NCBI GenBank assembly: GCA_016800925.1 | Contig: JABCPU010000069.1 | Location: 62,001-126,000 of the forward strand | Reading direction: 5' to 3' | From: Suillus spraguei | Lineage: Eukaryota; Basidiomycota; Agaricomycetes; Boletales; Suillaceae | Length of the DNA stretch: 64,000 nucleotides | Shown here: positions 48,412 to 59,868 of the stretch, in pieces | Layout: each line of letters opens with the position of its first letter | Numbering within the stretch: position 1 is the stretch's first letter | Made by a program: the position numbers and the translations under genes | Notes under the pieces: model-generated | The model's input: only the letters and a program-made list of their open reading frames with translations | What the model was told of the DNA's origin: nothing | Databases searched by the model: none

Positions 48412-51400
48412 CTTGATTATCGGTATAAGATGACTACTCCAAGTCAATTCTATGTTCAATAGATGGATTTTCCATCAGTCTATTTTGATCTAATAGTAAA
48501 AACTTACGCAGTCAATGGACAAATCAACGACCTTGGGTCACCAACTCGAAGTGGTCACTGCAATGCCTAAGCACCAAGTGAAAAATCATGGCGTGGAAAG
48601 CTTATATCAGCGACGCGTGGTTAATCGATACTTTAGCTTTAGACTTAGTCCTTGACCTGGACTGCTTTTCATGATAATCGCCAGCGGATGCGTTCGACAT
48701 GCCACGGTGGCCGTTCTCATTGCTAGGACAAGGACCTAACATCTTAACGGTGCGTTTCACCCTCTCTCACGTCACCAGGTCAACCTGCAGCTCCTCTTAT
48801 CTCTGAGAATATTAGTCAGTATTCGCGCGTGATGTATGTCTCCATAATATCATCATGAGTCTGCATGGCCTTATGAGATGAATCTTTTCTGATTGATCAA
48901 TGATGAGCTCATGCTCAACTAGTTATGCAGATCTCCCCCAGATATCATGAACCCCTACCTGAAAAAGTTATGGAGATTTTGATTCTACCAGTTGACATGA
49001 AAGACAACATTCCCCTGTCCAATCATCCAAGCAGCGCAGTACCCGCAGCTTGCGAACTCTTTGTCTCGTTCGAGCTCGACTGCTGACCTCGGGTACGTCA
49101 TGGCACGCATGTAGCTCTACTTTTCTACGAATGTACCTCCACATGGTGCGCACAAAATGGCATCATTCGTTTGCGAGTGGACTTTATTCCGATCATATCC
49201 GTGCAGAGATCCTTGTCACCTATCAAATTGTTCCGCAATCACACCAGTGCGGGGACCTTCGCCATCTGTCAAAGTGTTCCACCCAGCACCATTGTTTCCG
49301 AGAATCTTTCTATCTGGTGATAACTATGCAGTAGGCACTAGATAATAATTATAATTAATTATACTTACCTGGCTGCCCAGAATGCCCAGTTAGTTCTGTC
49401 TGTTCCTTGATGACCATATGATGATACTCTTTCAGGGACGCCTCCCACTGGCCACTACGGTCTACAGGTTACTCTGACATCCAAAATTATGTCGTGCGAA
49501 TTGTTCAGAACAGTGAGCACGCATCCTTCTCAATCGAGGTCCTGTGAGGAGCAAAATCCCTTTTTGCCTGCGCTTCAGGCGGCGTACTTTTCGTAGCCTC
49601 CCCCTATTCTGGTTATCAGATTGTGATTCTCAGCACAACTGGCTGGGGCTCTCACGTCATTTCCTCATTCATCCTGACTCCCGCGCCTTTATCCCTTATT
49701 TTGGGTTTTTCTGTGACATATTTACTCTCTCACCTGCCACAACTTGCAGTCCAGACTTTAGAGTCAGAGGCTAGATTGAAGTCTGGTCTGGGTCCTGTTG
49801 TAGTGGTTGTCGTAGTCTCACGCGTGTCCGGATGGATGCTGCTTTGCGAATGTGGACAAGTAGTATATCTGAGCATCCTATTATCCAGGAATACCGCAGT
49901 TCTTTATGTCAAAGTGCTGCTCATTATTTATATTGGCCTCCTATATACTCCACTCTACATAAAGCGACAACGAAGAGCAACAGATGAAGCCCAACTCGGT
50001 CTCTCGACGGTCCCCACATCGAGATTGGCATAAAAATAGCTGCTGTTGAGTGTACTACTAAGATTTTGAAACAAACGAAAGATGTAGAAGATTGTGCGAA
50101 CTTATTCTTGGATTGCCCTCGGAGGGTCCGGTTCCGGACTGTGTCAGATTGAATTATCTTGGCCTGTATGACACCATATTCCACGGCGTTAATAGTCGTC
50201 AGTCTATCTATGCAGTTCCGCTTAATTCTGACAGGCATGGGTATCTCTTCCGGAAAAGTTGGCAGTCACGCAAAAGTCACATATATGGCCGACTTTAAAG
50301 TGAGCTCAGCAGCCAAGCAAGAGCGTAGCACTCGGTGTGAGCGAGCAAGTATGAGCGTAATCATTAGTGCTGTAGTTGTAATTGTGAGGGGGATGTAATG
50401 AGACTCGGACCTTCATCATTGTAAGTTGTATAATATTATGGATGAGGTTGTCTATATAAATTCAATGATGATATCGAGGCAATGGGACCGACATGGATTG
50501 TTATTCTACATTGCAGGACATTGATCATATGAGCTGGATTAGCATAAAATCGGCAGTGGGCACTGCATTGACGCTCCGTCACGGTACACATCGACATTTC
50601 TGCGTGACTCCGGCACTTTCAACTATCTCTCACTTAAGTTTGCTTCAATCGCCATCGTTCAACCTCGCAGCGAGTTATATTAGAGAGAGGATGATATCTA
50701 TGTTAAGAATGTTGTGTTCAAGACTAAGTAGCTAGAGATATGAGTTTTGTGAAAGTGCCGACTTCTGTAGGGCGCCGAATGCAGTGCTATCATATGTGCC
50801 GCCACAACGGCACATATTCGTATTGGATCTACTTTAGTGCATACGTTATGTCCCTGTGCATTGGGGCCAATAGGAATTTTTAGTTCATTGCAGCGGAAGT
50901 TGAGGTGTCGAAAACTCAATAGAAATGCACAATTTCGTCTGATGCTATGTCCAATACCCAGCGTGACAGTGCTCAAAACAACTGAAGGGCCACACCAAAA
51001 TCAAGATCCACCCAGATCCCATTAACATATCAACATGGGAATTTTAAAAATAAAAGATAAGGCATTTTAAATGTACTCCAGGTATTTCTATGTCTGTAGA
51101 GCACCACCACAGCATGCTATCCACGATTGACAGTACGGCTTGATCGAGTCTCCGCTTGTGGCTGTTGTAGTGTCCGTACACTTTCATCTCGTCCACAGCG
51201 TCAATTTGAGATATTTAATTTGGCAGACTTACTGAACATATGCTAATACTTGTTCTCCAACAGTTCTGAATGAAATAAATATAGAATTGTGAACTCTGGA
51301 GCACATTGTGCATTCCGTCGGGCCGGGTGATGGTAGTACTTAAGACGCTCTCATTCCGGAAAGTGATACATATATATCGTACATAAAAGAATGTGTCAAC

Positions 51401-51451
51401 ATTGACGTCAGTAACGCAGATAAAATTGCATGTGTTATGAAAGCTACGCTT

Positions 51452-51730
51452 GATTTAGACGTATGTAATATGTTCGTATGTATTTAGTGGGTGTAATCAC
51501 CTGAAACCTCTAGCCTTAACCACGATAGCCACTAGCACGCCGTCTATTCATCACCTCGTCGGGCAACGATGCCATCGTGTGCATTTTGTTTATCCCACTT
51601 TGAGCTGACAGTCCTCATTCTTAGGTCTTGTGTATCCCAATGCAGTTTAGAAGTGTAGCTCTGGCCTTAGGGACCAGGGCCAATATTGTGCACACTCACT
51701 GCATGAATATTCTTCCCTGCAGGTTTTCAG
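51452..51730 (+). repeat. Diverged dispersed repeat, copy 2
   Basis: Partner of 32153-32380 with the same order of short conserved blocks, ending in CCCTGCAGG. It is longer by about 50 bp through internal insertions. Confidence 0.6.
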
Positions 51731-52855
51731 GCGAGCTCAACTTCAATCCCCTGAACCAGCAAAGTCTGGAGACCCCACGGTATTTACAATAAAGAGACCC
51801 CCAGGTTCTACTCGACATGTTTTACAGCCATCACCGAGCGGTAAAATATAATCCGTGTATCCCCGCCACTCGCATGCTTCTTCTCCTCTTGTCTTCATTA
51901 CTGTTCTTCGTCGATACTTCGTACTGTTTTCGTCACCACTCTCGTTACTGACATCATGACGTGGCTGTTGACATGGTATCTCAGCATGTAGCTAGCACAA
52001 ATATTGATGAGTACGGTGTGTGATGGACACCCTGCCGCATAACTGCCAAGCCGACTCGTAGCAAATGTGCAGTACGGTACTGGTATAGGGTGCAATCACG
52101 GGATTGTGCTACCTGAGTGACGTAACGGCACTGCTCGTAGCAAGCGCAAATATTGCAGGGCCGCATCTCAGAGGGCCATCAGGAAAACATTATTCGCTAC
52201 AGAGTGATTTGTAAAACTCTATAACAATTACGTTTTCCTGAGGGTTGAACGTTGATTCCTCAAGTCTACAAAATGAAAGGTAAAATACTGCAAGAGATAA
52301 ATAATATTTTAGCTAACTTTACTTATAATTAGTCTCTACATTGTGAATGCCGTGAGGATATCCGAACTCCGGATAAGATAACGGGGTAACCATAAACTGA
52401 GAATTGCGTGTTCCTGAGAATTTGTGGAGTCTCCCGCTCATTGAATTGAGCGTGGGATAGCTGAACCAAACTTGTCTTTACCGTCCGTTTCTCGTCAGTG
52501 AGAACAGCTGCCTCTCATTATGCTCGCTCCAAAGGCCGTATTCGCCAATAGTGTGAAAAAGTTTCCGGTATTGATTGAAGTTTTCTAAGAAAGCTCAATC
52601 CATCATTCGCTGTTCCGTTGAGTCCGACTGACTCTCATGAAATTCTGAATGGTCGGACTATCCCGTGAATTAGATACCGCATATTCTTGCACAACGCCGC
52701 CGACCCAAAAATGTCCAGCTGACTCCACAAGTGCTTTCAATGTGTTACTCTCCAACAACTTATCCGTTGGTTTGGTGTCGAAGCTCGTCCGTACTAGAGA
52801 GCCACGAGCTATCGGTGTTTGACAAACTTCATAACTTCGGAAGATCTAGTCCCAC

Positions 52856-52914
52856 TGGATATTCTAATAACCTACTGACTACTGCCAGTAGTCAGTAGGT
52901 TATTAGAATATCCA
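52856..52914. repeat. Perfect 59-bp palindrome (29-bp arms, 1-nt centre)
   Basis: The left arm (52856-52884) starts TGGATATTCTAATAACC and ends CTACTG; the right arm (52886-52914) is its exact reverse complement around a single C at 52885. The symmetry stops at both outer edges. As RNA it would form one hairpin with almost no loop. Confidence 0.95.
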
Positions 52915-53384
52915 CAGTATTGATGGCTCTTGTGCTTAAAATAGTAATAGTCCATAGTGCCTCTATACTTAGGATGGGCCAGTCGGTCACATAGGAGAAA
53001 GATCGCGTTAATAGGATGTTGCCAATTTGGACCCATGATATACAGATTCGAATACTCAGGCCACTGACAGTCCCTCAAACTGGCAGGGTCGGCAACATGC
53101 TCAAATATACATATATCTGTTCTTGAGAAGTACATTCCCAAACGGCGCAAAACACGGCGCCAATCATGTACTGCCATGAGACTGTCCTGATGCGAAGTTT
53201 TTATCATGTAGTCGGCCGATAATGTCTTTGGACCTGCAGATACCTTCCGTCTAACGCTTCGACAGACACCGTTTTGTGTATGTAACTAATACTGCCGGAA
53301 TTATCCCCTTCGTAATCAATGCCGTCTGGTCCGGCAAACCTGCCTGGTACGTTAATAATAACGGAACCGAGGTTTACTAAACCA

Positions 53385-53392
53385 TATAAAAG
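53385..53392 (+). promoter_or_regulatory. TATA box of the oxalate decarboxylase gene
   Basis: TATAAAAG lies 79 bp before the ATG at 53471, followed by a T-rich stretch and a CTTCTTGG...CATTCTTC pyrimidine tract, the usual fungal core-promoter arrangement for a strongly inducible gene. Confidence 0.6.
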
Positions 53393-53470
53393 AATCGACT
53401 TGCAATGGGTTAAGTTCTTCAGTGTATTTTTTTTAAGCTTCTTGGTTCATTCTTCTGCATACTTCGAAAA

Positions 53471-55432
53471 ATGCATTCGTGGAGCCGAATTCTCTCGATT
53501 TTGGCCCTCTTGTCGTCTGCAGTCGCTGTGCCAGCTTCTTCAGCGGTGACATCAGCTCCAGCAGCTACTCCGACCGTTCCATACGCTAGTGATGATCCCA
53601 ACTACCCTATGTGGAATGAAGACGAAGATATAATTCCTGAACCTATTCGTGGCTCCCTTGGGGCATCCATCCTTGGACCACAAAATATTCCATTGGAACT
53701 ACAAAACCCCGACATCCTCGCTCCTCCTACCACCGATGAGGGCTCTGTGTAAGGCATATATTTAATGATATTTTCTTTTTCTTAAATTGCATACTAGGCC
53801 GAACTACAAGTGGCCTTTTTCCTTAAGCTCCAACCGCCTTCAGACTGGTGGTTGGGCAAGGCAGCAGAATGGTACGTTTTCGTATCATGGTTTTGTTTAC
53901 ACTCAATGAAATCTGTGACTTGCCAGTGGACGACATGAGCGTTGCCACTGGTCTGGCAGGTGTCGATATGCGTCTGGAAGCAGGTGCCATCCGTGAGATG
54001 CACTGGCACAATGACGCTGAGGTATATAACTTCTCAATTTGCTGATTGCGGTACTAACAGTCCATTTATAGTGGGCATATGTTATCTCGGGCGACCTTCG
54101 TGTCAGCACTGTGACTCCGGAGGGTGATGTTTACCTTGGGGATGTTGTGAGTACCTGACAATTGCTCATTGTACTTTGTCTAAACTGCGATTCAGTCACA
54201 AGGAGATCTATGGTACTTCCCTGCAGGTTATCCGCACAGGTATGTGTTTTCTTTTGTACTGAAGTAATGTGCTGAACCGCGATCTAGTATTCAGGCCAAA
54301 AACACCACTGCAGCTGGTGCTGAGTTTCTATTGATCTTCGACTCCGGCTCATTTAGCGAAGATTCCACTTTTCTTCTTACGGTCAGTTGTTTGTCTGGTG
54401 TGGGAATTCTGGTCTGAAGATGATCAATAGGACTGGCTAGCTCATGTGCCAAAAGAAGTTATCGCAAAGAACTTCCAATTACCTGAGTCAGCATTTGATG
54501 ACATCCCATCTAGGGAATTGTACATTTTCCCATGTAGGACTTTCCTATTCTTGGTCATCACATGAACTCACGTTTATTAGCTACACCTCCTCCGGAGAAT
54601 ATTGAGTCGGACATGGTAGTTCCGAACGACACCCCGATGCCTTACACCTTCGCCATGTCACAGGTGAATGCAACACAGGCACCTGGAGGTTCATACAAGG
54701 TCGTAGACCAGAGTAGCTTTGCTGTGTCTACCACGATCTGTGCCGCTGAAGTAACCGTCGAGGTGGGCGGTATGAGGTTTGCAATCCTTACGTCCTTGTC
54801 AGGGTCCGAGCTAACTGATTGTGTTGTTAGGGAACTTCACGTGAGGAAATAATTTTTTACTTGAAAATACAGCATTCCTAAGCTTCGTTTGTGAAGTGGC
54901 ACCCTACGGAATCTGAGTGGACTTACTTCGTGTGCGTATCAGGTTTACCTAAGTTTTAGTCCAACTAAACCCTTCCCAGCTCGGGCCAGGCTCGCATTAC
55001 TGTTTATGCATCCTCCGCTACGGCAACTACAATGGATTTCCAGGTAAGTCTAATGGAATCCCTCTCAATAGGCGGTTACAAACAGCGAGTACTTTTTTAG
55101 GCTGGCGATATCGCATACATCCCGGCACCATACGGTATGCTTTGACGTAATAGTGTTCGATATCTGTTCTAAATATATTTTAGGTCATTACGTTGAGAAC
55201 ACTGGCAATACCACTTTACTATTCTTAGAAATTTTCAATTCAGGTTCCGTGTCTCAAACTATATGCCGCGTATCAAACTCATTGTCCTACAGGCGTGTTC
55301 CAGGATATTTCCCTGACTCAGTGGCTTGCACTGACACCACACGAGCTTGTTAAAGCACATCTAGATGTGTCTGATGAGACCATCGATAGTTTTTCGAGGG
55401 TAAAGCAAGAGGTTGTCGGCCCCGCTCATTAA
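53471..55432 (+). CDS. Secreted bicupin oxalate decarboxylase
   Basis: About twelve exons give a continuous model of about 450 residues ending KQEVVGPAH. The N-terminus MHSWSRILSILALLSSAVAV is a signal peptide. Cupin 1: GAIREMHWHNDAEWAYVISG and GDLWYFPAGYPHS hold the His-His-Glu-His manganese ligands. The lid SGSFSEDSTFLLTDWLAHVP keeps the Glu that marks decarboxylases (SENST in the bacterial enzyme). Cupin 2: ELHWHPTESEWTYFVSGQAR and GDIAYIPAPYGHYVENTGN again hold four ligands. The enzyme converts oxalate to formate and CO2 outside the cell; in wood- and litter-decay fungi it controls oxalate and pH. No frame lesion was found. An oxalate oxidase cannot be fully excluded, but the lid Glu argues against it. 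Confidence 0.96.
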
Positions 55433-58062
55433 TCGGCTTTGTGCTCACTCTGGATGGAGTCTGGGACTTATTTATCTCAACGATAACACAAATAATTTTT
55501 CACGTACCTGTACGAGTTTTTGGGCGTTAGCATGAACTGTGAATTTTGTGACGATACTGAAGATATTTCATTTTTTATCATTCAGTATTTATGTAGGATC
55601 CTTATGATCGCGGTACTTTGACTTTAAAGTCGTACTTGTAGCCAATATCAAGCGGATTGATTGCAGTCTGAGTGGGATGATGGCCATCCCTGAAAGTGCC
55701 CCGAGGCTGCGGCGCGGAGTTTGGCGCAGACAAGAGGGTCCGTGTTCGACCCGAGTTTAGAACATGTCTGAGACAACTTAGATATGGTATAGTAAGTGTT
55801 CGTAATCCATATTATACTGCTTTTTCCACCAATCGCGTTGCTTCTTTAGCAGCGTCACTCACCGTACTTGCGGTGAATGACGTGGCTATACCATATCTGA
55901 GTTGTCTCAGACATACCCTTTTTTACATGTAGTACTTAGTAGTTTCAGGTTGACCATAGTCAAACCACTATATTAGTTACTAGTCCATATGCAGCACGCG
56001 GACTGACGCCATATGGGAATGTGTTTGTTGCCCCCCCTCGGGAAACACGAGGGGATTAATACTAGTAGTCCCTTCAATACGGCATGGAATATTGCGTGTC
56101 TATTGTTATTTCATATATGTCTCTCCCAAACTTTGAAGAATTGGAATTGTTGCGCGTTGCCGCGACTCTAGTCTCTTAGCTACATCTACCGCAGTGTTGT
56201 GACAAGCCCAAGACTGCCAATCGTCGACAACTGTGTCAACATGATATTTCCAGTACAGCTGTCCTCTTCTATGAGCACAACACAATTCTGGAACAAGCAA
56301 TTCAATAGATTAAGATGCATACTGGCCTATAAGTATTCCTGCGTAACCACCTACAACCACCCAAACAATAGAAACTATTGCCCAAAATGTATTTCTCCTC
56401 TTAACCCCGCACTCAAGTACTTGGCATACTCAGTTTGCTGTTGGGTTCTACTCGCAAATACCGTAACAATGAAGTTCAGGTTCTACGTGCATAACAAGAC
56501 GACATCTATCGCCGCATACACCAGGTCTTGCGGTCCATAGTACCATCCGTCGGGGTGCCATGCTGGTTGCAAACGCTTGCAGTGCGTTTATGTGCGCATC
56601 GCTCGTGAGTCGTGATTTACTTCCTGTTTCTTCACCCCTCTTACTAGTTGTGTCAGATATCAGCCTATTTTTTAGTATATGAGATCTTCACATTCCTTTG
56701 TTCACAGAACATCAAATAGCTAGGTTCTAGGCGGGCACTCAGGTCTCGGCTCGGCGCATCACTGTGCAATGTGTCAACTTCCCTTGACATCATCCCGGTC
56801 ACGCGTGCGACACTGATTTCGGCTCAGAACAAACTGTCACCAGACACAGATCCAGATCGACGAGGGACGGTCAGCGAAATGTCAGCTCGGATCTATCAGC
56901 TCGGATTTATCTTTTCCTGCGATAGAGCTAACGTTCACCGATCTGTACTGCAACTTCTTGACTGGTTTGTCAGATAATATGAGCATCATATTGACGCCTT
57001 GTTTGCACGAACGCAATATATGATTCTAGGACGACTCGGAGCATACAATTCTTACGAGTGGAACAACCTCTTTTAAAGAATGTGCGTGACTTAGTGATTG
57101 GCTGCTACAGCTCCGCAAGTTTTAGGTAACCGTAATTAGTACTGATGCAAATGGTTTACCAGAAAAGTGGAACCGACCAGGAAGCCGCAGTGGCCCGAGG
57201 ACCGAGGCACTCAGATTTGGATTAATATCTGAATGATATCCAACATGCGACAGAACATATAACCATATCACTAGTGGCATAGGCACCATGTCACTGTGAC
57301 TGCGGTGCGAAAAGATCCCACTAAATCATGATGATGTGAGTTGTGAGAATGGACAACTGGATGTTGGACACTCGGTATCGAGCCATTGATATGCTATGCG
57401 TCCTCAGACGGGCCGCTATCAGTGAAATCTGTGAGTAATGGGCCAGGAAAAGATGTTCTGACAACCTGAGAAGAGTCAATCAGCAGCTAAACATCAAAAA
57501 ACATGACACTGAACTCGTACACGTTAGGAGGCGGGCTCTGAAGAGGACAGGTATTCTTTCATTTGTTAATGCATCGATGCTTGGCATCAAGACCTAACGG
57601 AGTTTGAAAAGCTAACCGTTCCAGTGCCGCCGGTTAAGTAGTGCTGGTCCGTCTTTCAAACCAAGCTCAAAACCACTTGTACCTGCTCATGGTGGGCCTG
57701 GGTCTCTGCGGGCCTTGCCAGTGTGCAGAATCTAAATGGTGTCATTGATTCTCAGGATTTTCGTAAGTTCACTGCGAGTCACCGACTCACCGTAGGCGCT
57801 TCGATAGTAGCTCTTTCACATCGCAAATTTGTAAGTCGCTAGCGAACAAGTCTATATGTGTGTGCACCGTTGAGGCTGAGGCCCTCCGGCTTCCATGCGC
57901 CGCGTTCGAAGTTTCTCTCTAACTCGGGTCACGCGTGTTTCACGTGACTAAGTAGCGGCGTGTTTGAGGCTTTCAATGTTCTGTTGCCACTTGTGAATAT
58001 CATTTACAACCATTTCACTGATCAGAATTCACTCGTAATCCAAAACCTTCTTTCTCCTACAC
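55433..58062. other. 2.6-kb region between oxalate decarboxylase and Mad3
   Basis: Contains the 151-bp inverted-repeat element at 55764-55914. Other open frames (56199-56540 plus, 56106-56300 minus, 56771-56977 plus) are not recognisable. The last 300 bp should hold the Mad3 promoter. Confidence 0.45.
55764..55914. mobile_element. MITE-like element with 29-bp terminal inverted repeats
   Basis: ATGTCTGAGACAACTTAGAT at the left (55764-55792) matches the reverse complement of the right end (55886-55914) with one mismatch. The 93-bp interior is non-coding. No clear target duplication is visible and no second copy is in the window, so mobility is inferred only from structure. Confidence 0.6.
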
Positions 58063-59536
58063 ATGGAGAATACAGAAGACAACGTGTTCAAACAAGCTTC
58101 TATGATCGTGGACTGTGATGTTTTAGAGGCTGCTAAAGAGAATATCCAGCCGCTTGCATCTGGTCGTCGAGTTACCACTCTTTCAGCTATCCTGCAAACT
58201 CCTCACGCACAGCGGGATGCCCAACTATTCGCAGCGCGTAAGCGCTTTCGTACGAATATCCAAATTGCACTCCAAGATGAGGATGATGATCCACTGGAAG
58301 CATACTCGCGTTTTGTTCAATGGACTCTCGAAAATTACCCCCAAGGACAAAGCGCAGAGTCTGGACTTTTAGAGCTTCTGGAAGAAGCGACAAGGGTATT
58401 AAAGGACAACCGAGAAGGACGATGGAAAGGGACGTCGATGTACCTCAAACTTTGGGTACTTTACGCGAGCTATGTGGAGAAACCGACTATCATCTACAAA
58501 TTTTTGCTCGCAAATGATATTGGAACCGATCATGCCCTACTGTATGAGGAACACGCCGCTGCACTTGAGAGAGCCGGCCGGTAAGCTTCAGCCTGATTTC
58601 ACGCAAGGCTCGTTTTGAAGCAGGGTTTTCGTCGCAGGCGCAGTGAGGCAGATGCTGCATATCTACTTGGAATTGCACGTCAGGCCTCCCCCCTTGATAG
58701 ACTTGTAGCCAAGCATGGTGAATTTCAAAAACGAATGATGATTGTAGCCACAATGCCTTCACAGCCTGCCCCAAACGTTCCTCCGCGTAGAACGGCGCTG
58801 GGTGTGACTTCCTCATCTTCCGCTGCAGTACCTTCTTTCGCGTCTATTTCTCAAGCCCCTTCATTGTCATTGCAAGCCGATACCAATAGGTCTAGAAGTG
58901 GGCCACGACCAGGTACAAACGCTCGCCTCCAGATTTTCGTAGACCCTGGAGTAGAATCAGCCGACGCAACGGATTCAGTCACACCTTACCCTGATATTGG
59001 AACACGTAAATCTCGGGTCAAAGAAAATATACCCGAGGTTAGCAAAGCAGCAGGCAGCACCTTAAAGCAGGCAGGTCGCACTCGACGACTTGGGTCGAAT
59101 TTGGGAGCAGTTGCATCAAAAATTGTGCCTTTCAGAGACCCGGGACCAGACATGGACGTGGAAGGGAAGGCTGTGATGGCTCCACCTCCCGTTCCCATGT
59201 CCAGGAAGACGGACGCAGTGCCGAAAACTCCCACTAGGACCAGCGTCATCATACCATTCCACGACGTCCCCGACGGCGGCGGCATTCCGTCCACTCCTCA
59301 ATTCACACCCTTTCGAGATGAGGTGAGTAAACTTTGCTGTATGTACAAAATTTGCTGATAGCTAATCCTAATCAACTTAGCCGGAAATAAACACGTCGGC
59401 TGCAACGCTTGCACCTGAGACGGTGATGAAACCAAAAATCGTTGGAGGAGGACCTGTGATCGGATCTGAAGCAGAAGCATTGAGGAAGGATCCTCTCAAG
59501 AACTATTCTACCGAAGAATGTCCGCGAGATGACTGA
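58063..59536 (+). CDS. mad3: Spindle checkpoint protein Mad3/BubR1-like
   Basis: Three exons (58063-58580, 58638-59322, 59381-59536) give 452 residues. The first KEN box, LEAAKENIQPLASGRR, is followed by the Mad3/Bub1 TPR region: DDPLEAYSRFVQWTLENYPQ, LLELLEEATRVLKDN, YLKLWVLYASYVEKP, IYKFLLANDIGTDHALLYEE and AGRRSEADAAYLLGIARQAS. A second KEN box is in SRVKENIPEV (about residue 310). There is no kinase domain, so it is Mad3 rather than Bub1. Mad3 joins Mad2 and Cdc20 in the mitotic checkpoint complex; the first KEN blocks APC/C. The C-terminal part is Pro/Thr-rich with repeated IPFHD, VPFRD and TPFRDE-type segments. Confidence 0.93.
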
Positions 59537-59868
59537 ATGATCTTTTCCCTGTTATTTGGCCTCTCTTTCCCTCTAGGCTAATTGTCGGTTATGCTACATT
59601 GTTGATCTACATGCATTTTCCCCTCCCGCTTTAACACTTTGTGGTGGTCTTGGGTTTTGTCTTGAGTTTTGTAAAAGTACCCTTAGCAGATCATGACCTG
59701 CTAACATCTGTAGAACAAATGTTGTTATCCTCTGCTAGCCGCCAGGCTGGTTTGTTGGTTTCCTAATCTGTCTTTCCCCTGACACGGCCATATCCGCAGC
59801 TCAGTTGATCAGTTTATTGTACATCTGATCTAACTAGAGACACTCACTGAGTTACAGTGATCCCCGCA
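59537..59868. other. Spacer between Mad3 and AIP1
   Basis: 330 bp carrying the Mad3 3' end and the AIP1 promoter; nothing else seen. Confidence 0.5.

Larger units (their letters stand above)
48412..53384. other. 5-kb gene-poor region
   Basis: Holds the Rrm4-like promoter, a diverged repeat (51452-51730) and a perfect palindrome (52856-52914). Two open frames stand out. One at 49623-50033 (plus, 136 codons) has two hydrophobic stretches and a valine run. One at 52872-53207 (minus, 111 codons) begins MIKTSHQDSLMAVHDWRRVL and ends inside the palindrome. I recognise neither and see no supporting splice pattern. Confidence 0.4.

Noticed and set aside
55680..55760. tRNA-like B box GTTCGACCC near 55745
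   Set aside because: No matching A box, acceptor stem or anticodon arm could be folded; no tRNA was found elsewhere by eye.
35700..56220. A 15-mer (AGCCCAAGACTGCCA) shared by 35685-35699 and about 56203-56217
   Set aside because: One or two such matches are expected by chance in 64 kb and the flanks do not align.
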